64,000 bases of DNA, from positions 350,804-414,803 of the forward strand of contig NW_019091529.1 in NCBI RefSeq assembly GCF_001949145.1. The letters run 5' to 3'. Made by a program: the position numbers and the translations under genes. Each line of letters begins with the position of its first letter. Position 1 is the first letter of the stretch. The notes beneath the pieces are model-generated. The model worked only from the letters and a program-made list of their open reading frames with translations. It searched no databases and had not been told where the DNA came from. Shown piece by piece: positions 1-11,004 of the stretch. The stretch is from Acanthaster planci (Eukaryota; Echinodermata; Asteroidea; Valvatida; Acanthasteridae).

Positions 1-2076
1 ACAAACTTGAAGAATGCTCTCATTCTTCAAAAACTCAATTTCAATCCTGGTTCTTTGGCAGAATTTCTAGTACGTCCACCAAGATGCACAATTTGGGCAT
101 TCTTGTAAGTCATGAAGAAAGGAGAACAAACTCTTGACGGAAAAGAGATAATGCGGCACAGTAGAACCTGCACACAGGGGTCGCCCTGACATGCACATGA
201 AGCTCCATTTACATGTACAGTATATGTACGTTCATAGCGGAACCAGTCATGCCACGGATACCAGTGTGTCAGTGTTTTCTCTGGTATTACATCACACAGA
301 TTTAGTTTCTCAACAGCACCACCAGCGGTCAGATTGTGGAAATTTTTCATAAAACTCAAAGACAAGGTTCAAAAGTTTCGGCAAAATTACAAGAAATACA
401 GACGCAATGCAGACATGATTTGGTAATGAATATATGATTTATTAAACACTAAATGCAATACAGAGTTTCTTTTCAAAACTTTTAAACAGTTGGAGTTGGT
501 CTTTAAGTATGTATGACCATTATGCTTGAACCCTGGCTTGATGAAAATCCAGCATGCGATTTTGATTCATTGCCTTCACCAACTTGGTTTTCAGGGTGTA
601 TGCTTTCTTTAGTTTTTCTACTGATTTGGGTAGAGCTATTAATATTCATGACCGAAAATGCTATTTAAGTGGTGGAGATACAGGTGACAGTAGGGGCAGT
701 CTTGACCTGTTGATATTTACATATGATCAGCATTCGTGGGAATGGTCTCTTAATGTGCACATGTGATTTTCTTTTATTACTGAGTTCAGCATTAAGCCAA
801 GAGAAATAAATGAGCCAGCTGTCATTTGCACCTGCTGGTCTTTTGTTGAAGGTGAGCTTTCGCCATGGGTGTAGTGGGGGGGACTACCCCCCAGAATGAA
901 ACAGTAAAGGCAAAACAGAAGGAAAAAAGCAACATGAAATATGTAAAAAGAGATAAGGGGATGAAAATCAACACCAATAAGCTGATAAATACCCCCAAAT
1001 TGGCCCCTTTCCACTATTAATTATTTAACCCCTAACCCCCACTCCCTGCTGCAAATTTGTCCTGGGGAAATCCTCGCAATGCCCATGGTGTTGAAACTAA
1101 AATTATCACATACCGTACACTGGACAGCAATTACTGGTATATGCTTTTGCTGCTTGAATGTACGTGTATGACTTTTGGCCAGTGAAAGACTCGCATACAT
1201 GTACATTGTACCAGTACGTGCAGTGGTTTCATGCGTGGGTGATGAGGGGGAACACAACTTGTCTTCATGGTCTTCCAGTGAATATGTACAAATTAGAGGC
1301 ATCTTGCCATCTCTGTAAAAGAGGACCACATGTACATGTATATTTAAGTGTTGGAGATACATGTAACAAATGCTACTGCCATGCAGGGTTTATAGCCAGC
1401 ATTTGAAAAATGGGTGTGTACGCTTTACATAAAAAAGAGTACGTCCAAGTTACAAAACAAGGTGTCCAAAATGGCCTCTAGGGAGTGCAAAACGTGACCA
1501 GACAGATGTCCTTTGGTTAAAACATTACTGCAGCATACGTGAGTTACCTTGAGTAGCCATCATGAAATCTTCCTTACTGCCCTGCCACCAGTGTCCTAGC
1601 TTGTGTGCTTATTTGACAATTTCAAAAAAATAACATTCATGAACTGTAAATGGTTATGAGCAGGCACAAAAATTGAGAGTACTTCAGTATTTGAGCGGAC
1701 ACACTTTGTTCCTTTATGAGTGTAAACCCTGTAGATATGGATGGAAATCCAAAGAGCCAGTTTTGTCGCATTGTTTCTGTAGACACACAAATACTTGCAG
1801 CAGAAGGCACACTTACAGGTGTACCTGAGTTTGTTTCTGCATGCAATTGGGGACCCTGAACAATAGAGGACAATAAGGTCCCCGATTGACAGAGGGTCCC
1901 CGATTGACAACTGTGTACAAAACATATGGGTGGTCTTCTAAAAAAGTTTAAGTACGAACAATAGAAGAACAATAGGGGGTCCCCAGTTGCAGGCAAATAC
2001 ACACTTGACTGAGTTTGTACCAGATTCTGCATATGGAAGCAAATATACATGTACTGGTATTGCCTTTCTTTTGCAG
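1..2076. other. HADH upstream intron sequence, no gene recognised
   Basis: No supported exon was found here. The HADH exon at 2077 has an upstream acceptor and must be preceded by exons coding for the NAD-binding domain, but nothing on either strand resembles them, so they probably lie outside the window. The stretch contains several TACATGTA-type palindromes (for example near 1197 and 1330) and short open frames without family resemblance. Confidence 0.5.
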
Positions 2077-2166
2077 GTTGTTAGCACGCCAGAGCAGAGT
2101 GAAGCTACAATCAAGACACTCACAGAGTTTGTTGTAAAATTAGGCAAAGTACCAGTCGCATGCAAG
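2077..2166 (+). CDS. HADH: HADH exon (first visible)
   Basis: Ninety bases, phase 0 at both ends. The acceptor is a pyrimidine-rich stretch ending TTTTGCAG and the donor is AAG/GTGAGT. It encodes the linker helix beginning [11 protein letters not shown] and ending LGKVPVACK, where the C-terminal domain starts. Confidence 0.85.
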
Positions 2167-5100
2167 GTGAGTACAGGACTGGAATAGGCTGGTTTGACTG
2201 ATCAATAGGTAGATTCAGAAAATTTGACAGAAGGTTTTTCTGATGTTTAAACACCAGGTCAATCCAGTTAATAACGTTTGACATGTGATAATGAGACAGA
2301 AACTGCTGGGGCCACTTTAGAGGTAATGGCTAGTACATAGTACCCACCCATGTACAGTGCAGTGTCCACTTTCATCAAACAAAAACTTGAAATGTGGCTA
2401 TTGCAATTCCAGACTCATTTTAACAGAGACTTGCATTTACCTTTGTGTTACAAGAGGGCCTTTTCCATTCAATAAGGTGGTCTGCGTAAGGGTTTAACGT
2501 ACATATATTCCTTTGCCCATGTAAATGTAGATGAGCTACTACAATTATGGTCTTCATTTTGTGTATCTTCATTAATGAATGGTCCAAGTGTGCATCATGC
2601 TTTCAATTGACAAAGCTTTTATGTTATGTTTGCCTTCAGGACACTCCAGGCTTCATTGTCAATAGACTCCTTGTTCCTTACATGATGGAATCCATTAGAC
2701 TTCTTGAAAGAGGTACTGAAATTTGACCATCCTCGGAAGATTGCTCAATACCAAAAAAAGTACAGTTGACTCTTTTAGTAATACAAGCTCCGATGGAACA
2801 AGATTCTGGTTTAGATGAGCATATTTGGCCAGTCCTGACAGAAGCATGTACATGTACATTCCTGTGAGGAAAAAAATCTTGGGTGAAATCAGATTTTGGT
2901 TAAGACAAGTGCCTTTAGCAGTCGGTTGAGTGCAAAAGTATTGTTATCTATCTATTTAGCACAAGCATTTTCTAAACAGCTCGTCTGTCAACAAGCCCAT
3001 TCAATAAAAGTGCTGTTGTACTAGGCTCACTGATAATGCTTGCTAATCGAGGACCACGGCTTTTAGATTCCCAAGTGATCAAATGGTGTTCTTTATGGGG
3101 GGTTTTCATGCTGCCCTATCCAATTGAAAAAGACAGACGGTGGGCGTTTGTGATTCTCGGGCTATCTGAGGGCCTACATTGTATATAAACAAAGACTCAT
3201 TCCAAACACCCCACCAAAGCATGGAAAAGAGAAGAGAAATATATCCCTACCCAAGTTAAAAACTAATGTTAAATGCATGTTTCATTAAAATCCGTTGTTC
3301 TGCTATGAAATACTACCCAGTCCCTGACCAACATGTACACCCTGTAATGTCCACACACAAAAATTCACTGGTTTCTTTCACTTTGTACATGTGTACATGT
3401 AAATTGTAACTCTGTAGTCAGTCACCAACTAAAATGTTAACATGCATGTATGGTACGTGCACATTCCCCGCAACATCAAGGACAGTGCAGGCCACATCGC
3501 TTTGACATTGATTGTGATGAGTTCGCGTGCCTTGTCATTGCATTTGATTAATTTTCTTTATTAATTTTTCATTATACAGGTACAGTACATGCGCATTCCA
3601 CTTACATAAAGAACATGTTTAAATTGTTTGAAAGCAAATTCATTACCTATCAAGAATACATGCGTATGAATCGGCCACATGCACATGATGAGGGTGATCG
3701 ACAAACAACACATACAAGTGGGATAATCTGCCCCCTTTCAACATTGTTTCCAATATTTTCTAAGGGCATTTCTGTCAGGAGCTGAACTTTTAGGAGTTTG
3801 AAGAAGTCCCTTTCCTTTCGTGACACAAATTTTGTGAAAATGCCCACTATTACACAGCGCACATTTTTCTGAGACATGTCAGCCAAAATTGTATGCTTTT
3901 CCACTGCCCTGCTTAGTGCACACAGGCTGGTATATATGTAGCCTTGAACTTCAGTGACTGTAACCAAAAAAATCCATGTCTGATTGAGATCAAATTTATG
4001 ATGAGGATTGTCCTTGCATGCATACCAGGTTTCAAAATAATCAACTGTGGCACAGCGGAGTTCTTGCTGCCGCCATCACCTTCACTCCCAGTTGTGAGAT
4101 GCCCTGAACTAACCTGGTTGTCTGAGGGCCAAGTACCTTTCCAGTAGTTTTGTATTCATATGGACAGTAGTTCAGATCTGAGACAGCAGGACTGTAAATT
4201 TCTTAAGAGTACATGTATTCTGAGCTTTAGTCGTAATTATGGCACTCAAAACTGAGCTTTTATCTTAAAATTTTAGGTGATGCTTCAGCAAGAGATATAG
4301 ACACCGCAATGAAGCTTGGTGCTGGCTACCCAATGGGTCCATTTGAGTTAGTGGACTATGTAGGCCTTGATGTCACAAAATTCATCGTAGATGGTGAGCT
4401 TATGAGTCATTGGTGTGTTTGAAATCAACTGAATCATTGAATGCACTTCTTATTCACATTACTGCTGTCTTATCAACAGCTTGATTCATTATCTTGATCA
4501 TTTTCTGGATCACAAGAAGATACTGCTTATATCATAAACTAATTTTACAAAAAGATAATTTTATTGTTGGTACTGTATTAGGGATAGAGAACTTGTTATT
4601 CATGAAAATTTGTTGCAATCTGTAGAATTATTTACAGTGTTTTTCCTTTCTAGACATCCCAAAAGCCCTATGATAACAGAACATGTACATTGTGATTGAA
4701 AGTCAAACTGTGAGTGGTAAAATCTGTTCACACTTTCTCTTTTCCGAAGGCATTTATTTTCAGTTCACAAACTGTAAAAATGTTTCTCAAAGTGGGAAAA
4801 GATTTCCACAGATTTTCTCACAAGTGGAAAGGCATGTTCACAGTGTTTCCACAAGTGGGAAAAAGATTTTCCCATGAGTGGAAACAGGTGGAAAAAGCAG
4901 CTCAGATTTTTACGCGAGTCTAAAAAGATTTCCGCATATTTTCACACTTAGTTTTTCAATACACATATTTGTTGATATTGAACTTAAATATGTGTTCTTT
5001 GAGCTTGAAGTTATATGATTTCTTTGCTGTCACAAGTCTTTAAAAATGTGCATCTCCCAATATGGAAAGCAGAGGATCATCAAAGACAGAGGTACAATCT

Positions 5101-6864
5101 TTCATTTACTGGAATAAGAAGGCAATTGCTACAGGAAGACCGTGTTACAATTATAAGGCATTGTACTTCTCGGTTTGTCAAGATACAAGGCAAATGGCCA
5201 TTTGTTTTCAATATTTGCTGGGTTAGCCGGTTACATTGGTAATTACATGTGTTTTCCTACAACCCCCCCTCCCAAATAATTTCCAAGCCAGCTTGCAGCC
5301 ATTTTTCAAACGACATTCCTCTCCTTTTGAGGCATGTGGGACAATTTTTCAGCCAAAATTTAATCAACTCTCCCCTCGGACATAGCTCCTGTGGCCAATT
5401 CATGGAGCTTCTTAAGCACAAAATTTGCTTTAGCATGAAAAAACCGTGCTTGACAAATCAGGTTGCCAGCCAAAAGTCTGTGTGATGTATATTGTTTTAG
5501 AATGGTATTCACCTGTGTTTTGGTGAGCATGACAATCACATAGATTTTGAGCTGGTAACCTTTTTTTTGAGCAAGGTTTGTTGCACGTAAGCAGCTCTAT
5601 GAGATTGACCCCTGAAATTAAGGAGTTGATTCAGGCATACAGTTATATTTACACAATCCCTCCATTTGTTGCAGCCTAACAATCTACTTTTTTCAACAGA
5701 AACTTGGGCACTTTTCATGCTAATGTTGCAGCTGAAATTATCCCTTGAATAAGGGTACTGTACATTATGTACCTTCAGACATACCTGAATATTCATTGAG
5801 TGTCCTTAGTGTATTATCCTCGAGCTAAACCAAAAGAGGTTGCAATTTTCTAGCAAGGGAGGCACCTTTGGACTGCATTTTGCTGATTGATGAACGACAA
5901 TGAAATCCCGCATTACAGTCGCATTGCTACAATTGACATGAACACTCATGACCAATATGGCTCTTTTCAACTGATTAAGAGGTGCTTCTGCTTGAGGTGG
6001 ATAACAAATTTTCATATTGGCAAAATGTCACACATATTGCTTTTAAGGAATTTCCTATTGGCTCATGAAGGCCCATCTCTTATAGCATGTATAGATGAAT
6101 ATAGCTATGCATAGATTCATGTGCTGCTCAGTTCAGAATGCATCCACATTTTGTTATTTGATTAATATTCTGAGTGTGGAATTCAAAATAATTTATCCTT
6201 CTCAAATTGCTTTCAATTTTCCATTACTCTTATCATTATTACAAGTTTCCATGACTTTGGGGCCTGGAAATGGAAAATCTGATTCAAAGACTGTCAATGA
6301 CGGATGGAACCTTGCATCATAGGTGTGGAACACAAAAGCAGAATTTGTTCTAATTTGCATCTTTTGCAATAAGGTTGCATCAGTTCTGCTACAGATTTCG
6401 CATCAATTTGCACCTTTTCTCATGTTCCCACAAAAGTTTGCAATTTTTGCAGTCCGATTTTTCTCACTGTTTTGACTAGTGTTCCATGTCACATTTGCAA
6501 ACATTTTCCACCAATATTACATCATTGTCACACTGCTTCTGCACTTGTCGTATCCAATAGCCTGCATATATGCTGGGTCAGGCGGGGGAAAGTTGTATGC
6601 AAATGCGATTGTGAATTCCTTTCACAGTTTTTCCCATTCCTAGTGCTAACTTTCAGTTACAGTGTACTTAACCTTCATGGATGTGAAAATTTCAATTTAC
6701 TGACAGGGTAGGGTTCCATAACCGTTTCTTTTGTTTTAGGATGGCATGAAAAGTATCCGGATAATCCACTATTCAAGCCCAGTCCTCTTCTAGAAAGGAA
6801 GGTGGCCGAAGGTAAGCTTGGTACAAAAACGGGAGAAGGATTCTACACGTATGGAAAGAAGTAA
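2077..6864 (+). CDS. HADH: 3-hydroxyacyl-CoA dehydrogenase, C-terminal four exons
   Basis: Mitochondrial short-chain L-3-hydroxyacyl-CoA dehydrogenase catalyses the NAD-dependent third step of fatty-acid beta-oxidation. Four exons are visible: 2077-2166, 2640-2712, 4277-4393 and 6740-6864. All are flanked by AG and GT and their phases agree (0, 1, then 2+1, then 2), giving 134 codons before a TAA at 6862. They encode the C-terminal 3HCDH dimerisation domain. Recognisable blocks are [28 protein letters not shown], and a terminal [12 protein letters not shown]. The NAD-binding Rossmann domain and the catalytic His/Glu pair would be in earlier exons that are not in the window. No stop or frameshift is seen, so this looks like a functional gene. 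The alternative, a 3-hydroxybutyryl-CoA dehydrogenase homologue of the same fold, is less likely in an animal. Confidence 0.9.
2640..2712 (+). CDS. HADH: HADH exon encoding the DTPGFIVNR block
   Basis: Seventy-three bases starting in phase 0 and leaving one base over. The acceptor is TTGCCTTCAG and the donor GAG/GTACTG. It encodes the family signature DTPGFIVNR followed by [15 protein letters not shown], part of the dimerisation helix bundle. Confidence 0.88.
4277..4393 (+). CDS. HADH: HADH exon encoding the [11 protein letters not shown] block
   Basis: One hundred and seventeen bases. The acceptor is AAAATTTTAG and the donor GATG/GTGAGC. It encodes [19 protein letters not shown] and then the strongly conserved [13 protein letters not shown], the substrate-side surface of the C-terminal domain. 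Confidence 0.9.
6740..6864 (+). CDS. HADH: HADH terminal coding exon
   Basis: One hundred and twenty-five bases ending in TAA at 6862-6864. The acceptor is TTTGTTTTAG. It encodes [15 protein letters not shown] and the family C-terminus [11 protein letters not shown]. The 3' untranslated region runs on to an AATAAA at 7147. Confidence 0.9.
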
Positions 6865-7146
6865 ATTTACAACACCGAGGAAAATGGTCTCTTTCGATCA
6901 GGTTCAGCAGGGTTAACGATCATCTCACTCATAATGGACATGATCTGAGCCGAAACTGGAAAATTGAAATTATTATTCAGCGAGGGTTTGGGCCTGGGCA
7001 GCAGTTAAGACTGGTTTATGAAAGACATGTACATTTGATTTACGTATTTTTCAAAGAGATGCAATTAGGTATTAAAATTATATTTGTTTTGTGATTTTCC
7101 GTTGAACGACAACGAAGTTGGTAAACTCTTGAAAAGCATCCGAATG

Positions 7147-7152
7147 AATAAA
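7147..7152 (+). promoter_or_regulatory. HADH poly(A) signal AATAAA
   Basis: Canonical AATAAA about 280 bases after the HADH stop codon. A further AATAAA pair occurs at about 7979-7990, just before the left end of the virus-like element, and could serve as a distal site. Confidence 0.5.
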
Positions 7153-8038
7153 ATCGTTATTAAAAGATAGTGAGATACATGTATCTGAAAATTCTGTGAA
7201 ATATAGCAATATCAAACTGGGAACCAAGGAATGATATTCAAAAAAGAGTGTCGAACCCCCCTCCCATTTTCAGTTGCAGACAATAATACAATTTGGCAAC
7301 ATGCAAGTAACTACATGCATGATGTTCATAGAAAAATTGGAAGTTAACCCCGTGGATCACTTTAAAACTGCTTTTGAGAAGGAAGGCAAAATGCTTGATA
7401 TAGGTGTATTTTTTAATTTGGCCTCATGTTTGGATAAAAAATGTAGGGGAAAAACTGATTGTTAAACTAGTTGACTATAAGTTTATACCTTCACTGATAA
7501 CCTTTCTTCCATAATGATTGGACAGTTAAGTAAAACCCATACCAGCACAACGTACGAGCTGTTAAAATTGACACACCAATTTGTTTTTTGATGTTTTAAA
7601 CTTCCAAGCCTTGGAAAGGCAGCTTCATAGTTCAGGCGAAAGCAAATAAATGAACCTGGGCAGCATTTTGTCTTGAGAAGCATTATCCTAGCTAAGGATA
7701 GCAACGGCATGCAGTAACTTTGGATTTAAGTTTGTATATTTCTGGTTGCCGTTGCCAGGAAGCAGTTTGCAGCAATGTTTGTGTTTCACAATTCAGAAAT
7801 CTACTTCAGGTCACTCAAAATATTGAGCGTCATTGGTTACATTCTGCAACTATCCTCGGGATAGAAATTGTGTTCCAGATATCCCAAAGATAGGTCAAAC
7901 ATCGACTTTCCATCGTTGATGAATTTAATTGAATTACATGAACATGAATTTGATTGTTACTGTTTCAAGGTGACAACATGAATAAAATAAATCGGGATTT
8001 GAATGGAATTTCTGTTCTCTGTTCATTTGACAAGGGTA
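7153..8038. other. Intergenic sequence between HADH and the virus-like element
   Basis: No gene, RNA or clear repeat is recognised. The base immediately before the element (8038) follows ACAAGGGTA; no copy of this is found beyond the right end, so no target-site duplication can be called. Confidence 0.5.
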
Positions 8039-8341
8039 TTGCGTGAAATTCTAGTAGTAGGGAACGGGTGATACCAGAGCAGACCCTCCTCCCCATTTCC
8101 CAGATCAGAATGGACTTTCCAGATCAGAAGGGACTTTCCCCAACCTCAGGGAATTCTCCAACTGCTCGCGGCCTTGCACAAAATTTGGGCTCAACTTACG
8201 GGCCAAAAGGCGAGTGACAAAACTCGTGACTTCTTGTCTACAATACCCCGTGACCTTTTGACCCCAAAAGGGACTTGTCCAAAACCGCGTGACCCTTGAC
8301 CCCAACCAAAAAAGGGACCTTCCCAAAAACCGGGTCGAAAA
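8039..8341 (+). repeat. Left terminal inverted repeat
   Basis: About 300 bases, the reverse complement of 16771-17120. Marker blocks shared by both arms, read inward, are TTCTAGTAGTAGGGAAC, GTGATACCAGAGCAGACC, AGATCAGAAGGGACTTTCC, ACAAAATTTGGGCTCAACT, GGGCCAAAAGGCGAGTGAC and ACCCCAAAAGGGACTTGTCC. The inner part is built from GTGACC-TTGACCCC units, of which this arm has fewer than the right arm. Confidence 0.9.
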
Positions 8342-8400
8342 TAAAAAACCTCATTCTCCCAAAGAATAATGAGGCTTAATAAAAATTGAGATAATTTACC

Positions 8401-8410
8401 TATATATAAA
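8401..8410 (+). promoter_or_regulatory. TATA-like promoter of the capsid-like gene
   Basis: TATATATAAA followed by TAGAGAC lies only eight bases before the ATG at 8418, immediately inside the left terminal repeat. Similar TAAATA-containing A/T runs precede other element genes (about 10801 on +, and on the minus strand upstream of 15809 and 16462), which suggests a shared promoter motif. This is pattern-based only. Confidence 0.4.
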
Positions 8411-8417
8411 TAGAGAC

Positions 8418-9491
8418 ATGAATAGAAAAACCAAATCACAACGTAGTCCTGTCTTGGCAGATTTTAGGCGATTGAAAAAATCGTTTCTAGCCGACTTTGT
8501 CACACAATACAACATTCCATTACCGCCACCCGCTAAAAAAAGACATGCCAAGCCCGAGCTCGTAAAAGCAATTCAAGCGAGTCAACGGCAATTTAGAAAT
8601 CTCACCCGACAATCATATCACCAGCTTTTAAAGATAGCACAAGATAATAACTTTGAATTTACGGCCACGGGGGCCAAAGGAAAAGTATTGCGAACAGATT
8701 CGATCGTTTGGGTGCAGCCGATGCTAATGCCTCTTTTAACGGAACACGGCCCTTTCTATCCCTCGGGTTTTAAAGAGCCTTTGATGTATCAACTGACTTT
8801 TAATTCACACGGCAAAGTGGTCAAAAGCACAGACACGTCAGCCGAGTACAGCATTTCAGATTTGACTTTGGAATATGAAGTTGTCACTAATTACAACTTG
8901 GCTAAAAGTTTGCGGCAAAAACATAAGGGACTAGTGTACTACTTATTTGACAGGATTCATTCGTGGAAGAAGCAGACGGTAAACAAGTCGCATACGTTTT
9001 GGAATATCAACATTGACCAAAAAAGTAAAAGATTGAAAGGCGTTTTGGTACTTTTCAAAGATCCCACGCTGCCAAACCCGCAAAAATTTTATAACCTACA
9101 CATCACTAAAACGAGCGTAACGGTCGAAGGCAAGCCAAATCAATTATATTCGCAAGGACTGTTCGAATACCAGCACTTTGCAGAAATTTGCAAATAGTTT
9201 GGAGATTCAGACACAGAAGCGGGTCGAGCGGTTGTAAAAGACTTAATTTAACCGGCGTCGACATGGCCAGTTGTTTAAAAGACAAATATGGCTTGTGGCT
9301 CGATTTCAGGAGTTCCGACGACAATTCGGCTCACGGATCAGGTAGGCCGCTTGGAGGGGGTGGTGATATTTCGATTCAAATGGAAAGAGCTGTAGAAACT
9401 GCGGGACCCTTAATTAATGATGTACGTATTTTTAATAATGGATGCACAATTGACGGTTGAGGACGGTAATTTTAAGAGTCTAGTGTTTTAA
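8418..9491 (+). pseudogene. Probable major-capsid-type protein, frameshifted
   Basis: The first open frame runs 8418-9197 (259 codons) with good coding character. Related sequence then continues in another frame to 9460 and in a third frame from about 9438 to a stop at 9489-9491, so at least two frameshifts interrupt one gene of about 350 codons. Visible landmarks are ISDLTLEYEVV at residues about 154-164, an SHTFWNINI segment, VEGKPNQLYSQG near the end of the first frame, then ALWLDFRS-like GLWLDFRSSDDNSAHGSG and a DAQLTVEDG block. I associate this mixture of beta-strand blocks with the double-jelly-roll capsid or hexon-like proteins of Polinton-like elements in invertebrate genomes. That association is recognition, not a search result. 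It is the first gene after the terminal repeat and precedes the packaging ATPase, as in such elements. Confidence 0.5.
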
Positions 9492-9519
9492 GTATTAAAA
9501 GCCGATTTAAGTAAAAAGT

Positions 9520-10135
9520 ATGAGTCAGAGTGGCAACATGTATAAAAATCCACATTGTGCCTTAATTGTGGGCGATACTGGAAGTGGCAAAACATAATGG
9601 GTGCTCGATTTATAAAGTATATATTTACGTATGAAGTTGTAGTAATAATTTGCCCAACCCTTTTAACAACCAAATGTATTAGGAGCGGCTATGGATATAT
9701 GCCAAAAACAATGTTTATTTATGCGACTTGGAAAAAGAGAAATTAGAATTAAACGAGGTAATTGACTTGTATCAAAAAGTTTTTGAAGGAGTAATTACGC
9801 TGTTTATCATTGATGGTTATGCCGCTAATCAATTTATCAAGTATAAAAAGAAATCTGTGCCCTGAGTCAATTAGCTTTCAATGGCAGACATTATTTGCAT
9901 TCCTGTTGGTTGTTGACGCAGAAATATAATGCCGTTTTGAAAGACTACAGGAGTAACATGGATGGGTGGCCTTTTTCTATTGTAAAGATAAATCGTCCTA
10001 TGATAAAAATGCTGGACGAAACCGGGCGTGGTACCATACGAAGAGTGTGATCAACTGAAGCAGCATTTAAGAAATTTTAAATTTAGTAAATTAGTTGTCA
10101 ATACCAGGCCGCCTGTGTCATATTTGCTTGAATAA
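9520..10135 (+). pseudogene. FtsK/A32-like genome-packaging ATPase, broken
   Basis: The frame opens with ATG at 9520 and reaches a textbook Walker A motif, GDTGSGKT, at 9571-9594. It then stops at a TAA at 9595, directly after the P-loop threonine. Further pieces continue in shifting frames: TLFIIDG (a Walker B with Gly in place of the usual second acidic residue) near 9800, and a LAFNGRH block followed by TQKYNAVLKDYRSNM near 9860-9960. The segment ends at a stop at 10133. These blocks in this order are typical of the packaging ATPases of Polinton-like viruses, virophages and large DNA viruses, which pump DNA into capsids. The gene is clearly dead, with several frame changes. It lies directly downstream of the capsid-like gene. 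Confidence 0.65.
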
Positions 10136-10177
10136 AAATGAGAACATGTAGGCCTATTTATGTAATGTTAAAATTAA

Positions 10178-10711
10178 GATGGAAAAAAAGTCTGCAATCG
10201 CTGCCATAAATTAAAAGATTTGAATTCTTTTAAAGTTAAAGACGATTGTAAAATATGCGTTGGTTGTATCAGCTGTAACGAATCCGCAAAAATTTCCAGT
10301 GACCAGCACAAATGCACTCGCGGAAAATAAAAACGTCAATGTATCGAATGCGGTGGATCTTCAATTTGTGAACATGGCAAGAAAAAAAAATGACTGCAAA
10401 TTGTGCAACGACCCAATTAAAGTTACAATTAACAAACGCTATGCTATGAAGACAAAAACACAACCGATTTGACCCTAGCCATTTCATAGACACTGACTTC
10501 TGCTGTGGTTTAATTAGAAGGTTATATGTATTGCTTTTATCCAGATTGTAAAGTGAAAATGAAGCTTTTAGAGAAGAAACCTAACTTGTGTACCATTAAA
10601 CGGTTAGACAACTCTATATGCCATATTAAAAACAACTGCGTCTTATCTTGCTGGAGTTGCAACTTAAAGAAAAAATCTAACAAACTCAAATTAACTGACG
10701 AGCTAGAATAA
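10178..10711 (+). pseudogene. Zinc-finger/HNH-like nuclease remnant
   Basis: An ATG at about 10178 is followed within a few codons by a frame change. In the next frames paired cysteines appear (CNRCHKL, CKICVGCISC), then QCIECGGSSICEHGK, a zinc-binding block widely shared by nuclease-like proteins of large DNA viruses. The last part is intact as a 61-codon frame (10526-10711) containing TIKRLDNSICHIKNNCVLSC and a following CN pair, which resembles the His-Asn-His core of HNH endonucleases with its structural cysteines. A homing, resolving or packaging nuclease role is inference. At least two frameshifts and one stop separate the pieces. Confidence 0.5.
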
Positions 10712-10812
10712 ATTACTTATTATTTATTTAAAATTTGTTGTTAATTGCTTGAACTAAGATAATGCAGCTTAGTTCAAGCTTTTTTAAATTTTGTTTAAAC
10801 TAAATAATAACT

Positions 10813-11004
10813 ATGCTGGAGTATATTCAATTTGTTATTGAATTAGTTGTAGCAGTTAACTTTACCTATTACACTTTGGAACACCTACGTGTAAAACACG
10901 CGTTAAACAAATTTAAAATCCATATAATAAAATGGACAACATTAAATCAATCCTCAGCAAGTCAAACGTCGACACACAAAGCCCCGAATTTAAACCCAAT
11001 GTAA
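10813..11004 (+). CDS. Small membrane-anchored protein of the element
   Basis: Sixty-three codons from an ATG preceded by an A/T-rich TAAATAATAAC box. The first 20 or so residues form a hydrophobic helix (YIQFVIELVVAVNFTYYTL), followed by a basic segment. Its 3' half overlaps the next gene in another frame, so the original end may have been near 10930. Many DNA viruses of this type carry several such small membrane proteins in the virion. No family is recognised. Confidence 0.35.
   Translation: MLEYIQFVIELVVAVNFTYYTLEHLRVKHALNKFKIHIIKWTTLNQSSASQTSTHKAPNLNPM

Noticed and set aside
8105-8439. Minus-strand open frames in the left terminal repeat (and 16724-16969 in the right)
   Set aside because: They translate the G-rich repeat units and are mirrored in both arms; low complexity, no gene.
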